A DNA stretch of 16,375 bases from an uncultured Bacteroidales bacterium (GTDB taxonomy: Bacteria > Bacteroidota > Bacteroidia > Bacteroidales > UBA932). Below the pieces are notes generated by a model that was not told the origin of the DNA, did not search any database, and saw nothing but the letters and a program-made list of their open reading frames with translations. The stretch covers positions 1-16,375 of the forward strand of contig CABTXO010000009.1 in NCBI GenBank assembly GCA_902488725.1. The letters run 5' to 3'. Of this stretch, positions 14,664 through 16,375 are shown one piece after another. Position 1 is the stretch's first letter. Every line of letters starts with the position of its first letter. A program made the translations under genes and the position numbers.

Positions 14664-14671
14664 TATATTTG
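14664..14671 (+). promoter_or_regulatory. -7 promoter element for the susC transcript
   Basis: The plus strand reads TATATTTG, a perfect TAnnTTTG match. Transcription would start near 14675, leaving an unusually long leader of about 268 nt before the susC ATG. A weaker element, AATATTTG at 14849-14856, could give a shorter leader. Confidence 0.5.
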
Positions 14672-14687
14672 TATCAAACACCACCAT

Positions 14688-14732
14688 ATGAAAAACTGCC
14701 GACCAATTTCAGGAAAGGTCGCCACTGGATGA
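14688..14732 (+). CDS. possible 14-residue leader peptide
   Basis: A short reading frame, MKNCRPISGKVATG, starts 16 bp after the -7 element at 14664-14671 and ends before the leader hairpin. It has no homology signal that I can see, and a frame of this size is expected by chance. It is listed only because of its position at the start of a long leader. Confidence 0.15.
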   Translation: MKNCRPISGKVATG

Positions 14733-14788
14733 TTCAACCGGCGATGCTTTCTTCTGCGAGGGCCGCAACAGACTGAAAAAAGTGCCCG

Positions 14789-14813
14789 AAAATTGCCGCA
14801 TGCGGCGGATTTT
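14789..14813 (+). promoter_or_regulatory. hairpin in the susC leader, possible attenuator
   Basis: A perfect 12-base palindrome, GCCGCATGCGGC (14795-14806), is flanked by AAAAT (14789-14793) and ATTTT (14809-14813), extending the stem past a small bulge. The short U-rich end resembles a weak intrinsic terminator 130 bp before susC. The run of T is short, so a regulatory fold or a protein-binding dyad is also possible. Confidence 0.35.
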
Positions 14814-14942
14814 AAATGATCGGAACTCCGACCTTGCGGCCTGATGAGAATATTTGAATACAATGGGATGACGAAAGCCCCGCGACATCCTCGTTTGTGG
14901 TCAGGACAGGGGTACCTGAATTGTTGCCAGATAATTGTCGCT

Positions 14943-16375
14943 ATGAGTCAAAAGCGTGTTTTCGTTCTATTGCTGTGCCTGTCGCTGTCTGTTCTGTACG
15001 GGGTGGCTGCGGTGGCTCAAAAAACCGTTTCGGGAAAAGTGACCGACAGCCGAGGGGGTGCTCTGCCCGGAGTCGGAGTTCTGATCAAGGGGAATCCCTC
15101 CATCGGCACCGTTACGGACGAATCCGGAACCTACTCCCTGGAGGCTCCCTCTGGATCGACACTCGTGTTCTCCTCCATCGGTTTCAAGACAGTCTCGATT
15201 GCCCTGGGGACACAATCCGTCATCAATGTGATTTTGCAGGAAGATATCAAGCTGCTTGAGGATGTTGTTGTGATCGGGTATGGCGTGCAGAAGAAGGTGA
15301 ATCTTTCTGGATCCGTATCTTCCGTCGAGATTGACAAACTTTCCCGAACACGCCCGATCACCAACCTGTCCGCCGGTCTGGCGGGTCTTGCACCCGGCTT
15401 GTATGTACGGGCTTCGAACAATGATCCCGGCAGCAGCGCCACCCTCCTGATCCGGGGGCAGGGGACACTGAACAATTCCTCGCCGCTGATCATCATTGAC
15501 GGCGTGGAAGGAGACATCTCAAGGCTGTCCCCGCATGACGTGGCGAGCATCTCGGTCTTGAAAGATGCGGCCTCTTCCGCAATCTATGGCTCACGAGCTG
15601 CGAACGGGGTCATCCTGATCACCACCAAACAGGGGAAGGAAGGGAAAGTGACCGTGACGTATGATGGATATTATGCCCTTCAGTCCGTTGGAAGGCTGAT
15701 GCCGATTGTCTCCAACAGCGTGCGGTACATGGAACTGGTCAACGAAGCGGCGAACAATTCCAAACTGGCTCCCGTTTATTCCGAAGAGAACATTCAACTT
15801 TGGAGAGACCATGAGGGCGAAGATCCGGTGCTTTGGCCCAACACCGATTGGGGAAAGGCGCTCTTCAGATCCGCCGGTGTCATGAATCACGACATTTCCG
15901 CTTCCGGGGGGTCCGACAAGCTGCGTTCTTTCCTCTCCTTCAACTATGCAGGCACGCCGGGCATCATCGTGAACACGGGCTACAGGCGTTACAGCATCCG
16001 TTCCAACAACTCGCTTTCGGTGACCTCCCGATTGAAGCTCGGAATGAATCTTTCCGGCACCCTGACCGACAAGGAACGGGGAAGCTCCAATCTTTCCAAC
16101 ATGTTCGTGAATTCGATTCTGTGTGTCCCCACTGTCGTCGTGAAAAGTCCGGACGGGAGGTACGGCGGAACGAACAACCCGGAAGACAATCCAGTGGCCA
16201 CGTCTCCGCTCCGTTACATGAACAGTGTGAAGGGCGAAGACAAGGCGCAGACATTCAACGGTCGGTTGTGGTTTGATTTCAGCCCGGTTGATGGCCTCAA
16301 TGTGAACGGCTCCTACACCTATTTCTTTTATACAAAGAAGCAGACGACGATTCCGGTGCCGATCGACACTTGGAA
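14943..16375 (+). CDS. SusC/RagA-type TonB-dependent outer-membrane porin (3' end beyond window)
   Basis: The frame runs from the ATG at 14943 to the window edge, 477 codons plus two bases. Residues 1-25 are a signal peptide (ending VAAVA). A carboxypeptidase-regulatory-like beta-sandwich follows at 28-105 (VSGKVTDSRGGALPGVGV), then a TonB box near 106-114 (EDVVVIGYG) and the plug domain (RGQGTLNNSSPLIIIDGV, then ISVLKDAASSAIYGSRAANG at about 203-222). The barrel begins near residue 240. No N-terminal STN domain is present, so it is not itself a sigma/anti-sigma signal transducer. Such porins pair with a SusD lipoprotein, expected just past the window, and import oligosaccharides or peptides using TonB energy. 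The divergent operon of exported enzymes suggests it carries their substrate or product. Confidence 0.93.
   Translation, partial: MSQKRVFVLLLCLSLSVLYGVAAVAQKTVSGKVTDSRGGALPGVGVLIKGNPSIGTVTDESGTYSLEAPSGSTLVFSSIGFKTVSIALGTQSVINVILQEDIKLLEDVVVIGYGVQKKVNLSGSVSSVEIDKLSRTRPITNLSAGLAGLAPGLYVRASNNDPGSSATLLIRGQGTLNNSSPLIIIDGVEGDISRLSPHDVASISVLKDAASSAIYGSRAANGVILITTKQGKEGKVTVTYDGYYALQSVGRLMPIVSNSVRYMELVNEAANNSKLAPVYSEENIQLWRDHEGEDPVLWPNTDWGKALFRSAGVMNHDISASGGSDKLRSFLSFNYAGTPGIIVNTGYRRYSIRSNNSLSVTSRLKLGMNLSGTLTDKERGSSNLSNMFVNSILCVPTVVVKSPDGRYGGTNNPEDNPVATSPLRYMNSVKGEDKAQTFNGRLWFDFSPVDGLNVNGSYTYFFYTKKQTTIPVPIDTW

Larger units (their letters stand above)
14452..14942. other. 491-bp AT-rich divergent regulatory region
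   Basis: Between the DegT-A operon and susC there is no convincing gene apart from a possible 14-residue leader peptide. The operon-side half (about 14461-14680) is much richer in A and T than the flanking genes and holds both -7 elements and three TTTGCGAAA copies. The susC-side half is a long untranslated leader with a GC-rich hairpin. No regulator gene is adjacent within the window. Confidence 0.7.

Noticed and set aside
14452..14942. tRNA, small protein gene or insertion-sequence remnant in the divergent region
   Set aside because: No cloverleaf-like arms, no terminal inverted repeats with target duplication and no coding-like frame apart from a 14-codon one.

Overview
This is a GC-rich window, well above half G+C by eye, from a member of the Bacteroidota, most likely Bacteroidales. 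Three things point there: a SusC-type TonB-dependent porin at the right edge, five or more perfect matches to the Bacteroidetes -7 promoter element TAnnTTTG placed just upstream of genes, and the lack of strong Shine-Dalgarno sites. No RNA genes, insertion sequences or CRISPR arrays were found.

The left half (1-7554) is mostly housekeeping metabolism: a cut radC on the minus strand; a terminator hairpin; a split transketolase in two minus-strand genes; dihydrolipoamide dehydrogenase (lpdA), divergent from the transketolase; a lipoate-protein ligase (lplA) convergent with lpdA; a HAD-IIA phosphatase upstream of lplA on the same strand; and, divergent from that phosphatase, a GlpT/UhpT-type organophosphate/phosphate antiporter.

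The right half (7563-16375) is the accessory and more unusual part. A tight five-gene minus-strand operon reads, in transcription order: Tat-exported DegT-family aminotransferase A, neutral-ceramidase-like zinc hydrolase A, seven-bladed beta-propeller lipoprotein, Tat-exported DegT-family aminotransferase B, neutral-ceramidase-like hydrolase B. All five products carry export signals, so the set appears to work in the periplasm or at the outer membrane. A SusC porin starts on the other strand across a 491-bp AT-rich regulatory region, as at polysaccharide or small-molecule uptake loci.

Working model (inference): the ceramidase-like enzymes release an amine or acyl group from an N-acylated compound, and the exported PLP enzymes exchange amine and keto groups on a sugar or cyclitol outside the cytoplasm, before or after SusC import. 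Putting PLP aminotransferases outside the cytoplasm is the strongest candidate here for undescribed biology. Two minus-strand genes also have a -7 element only 4-5 bp before their ATG, which suggests leaderless mRNAs.
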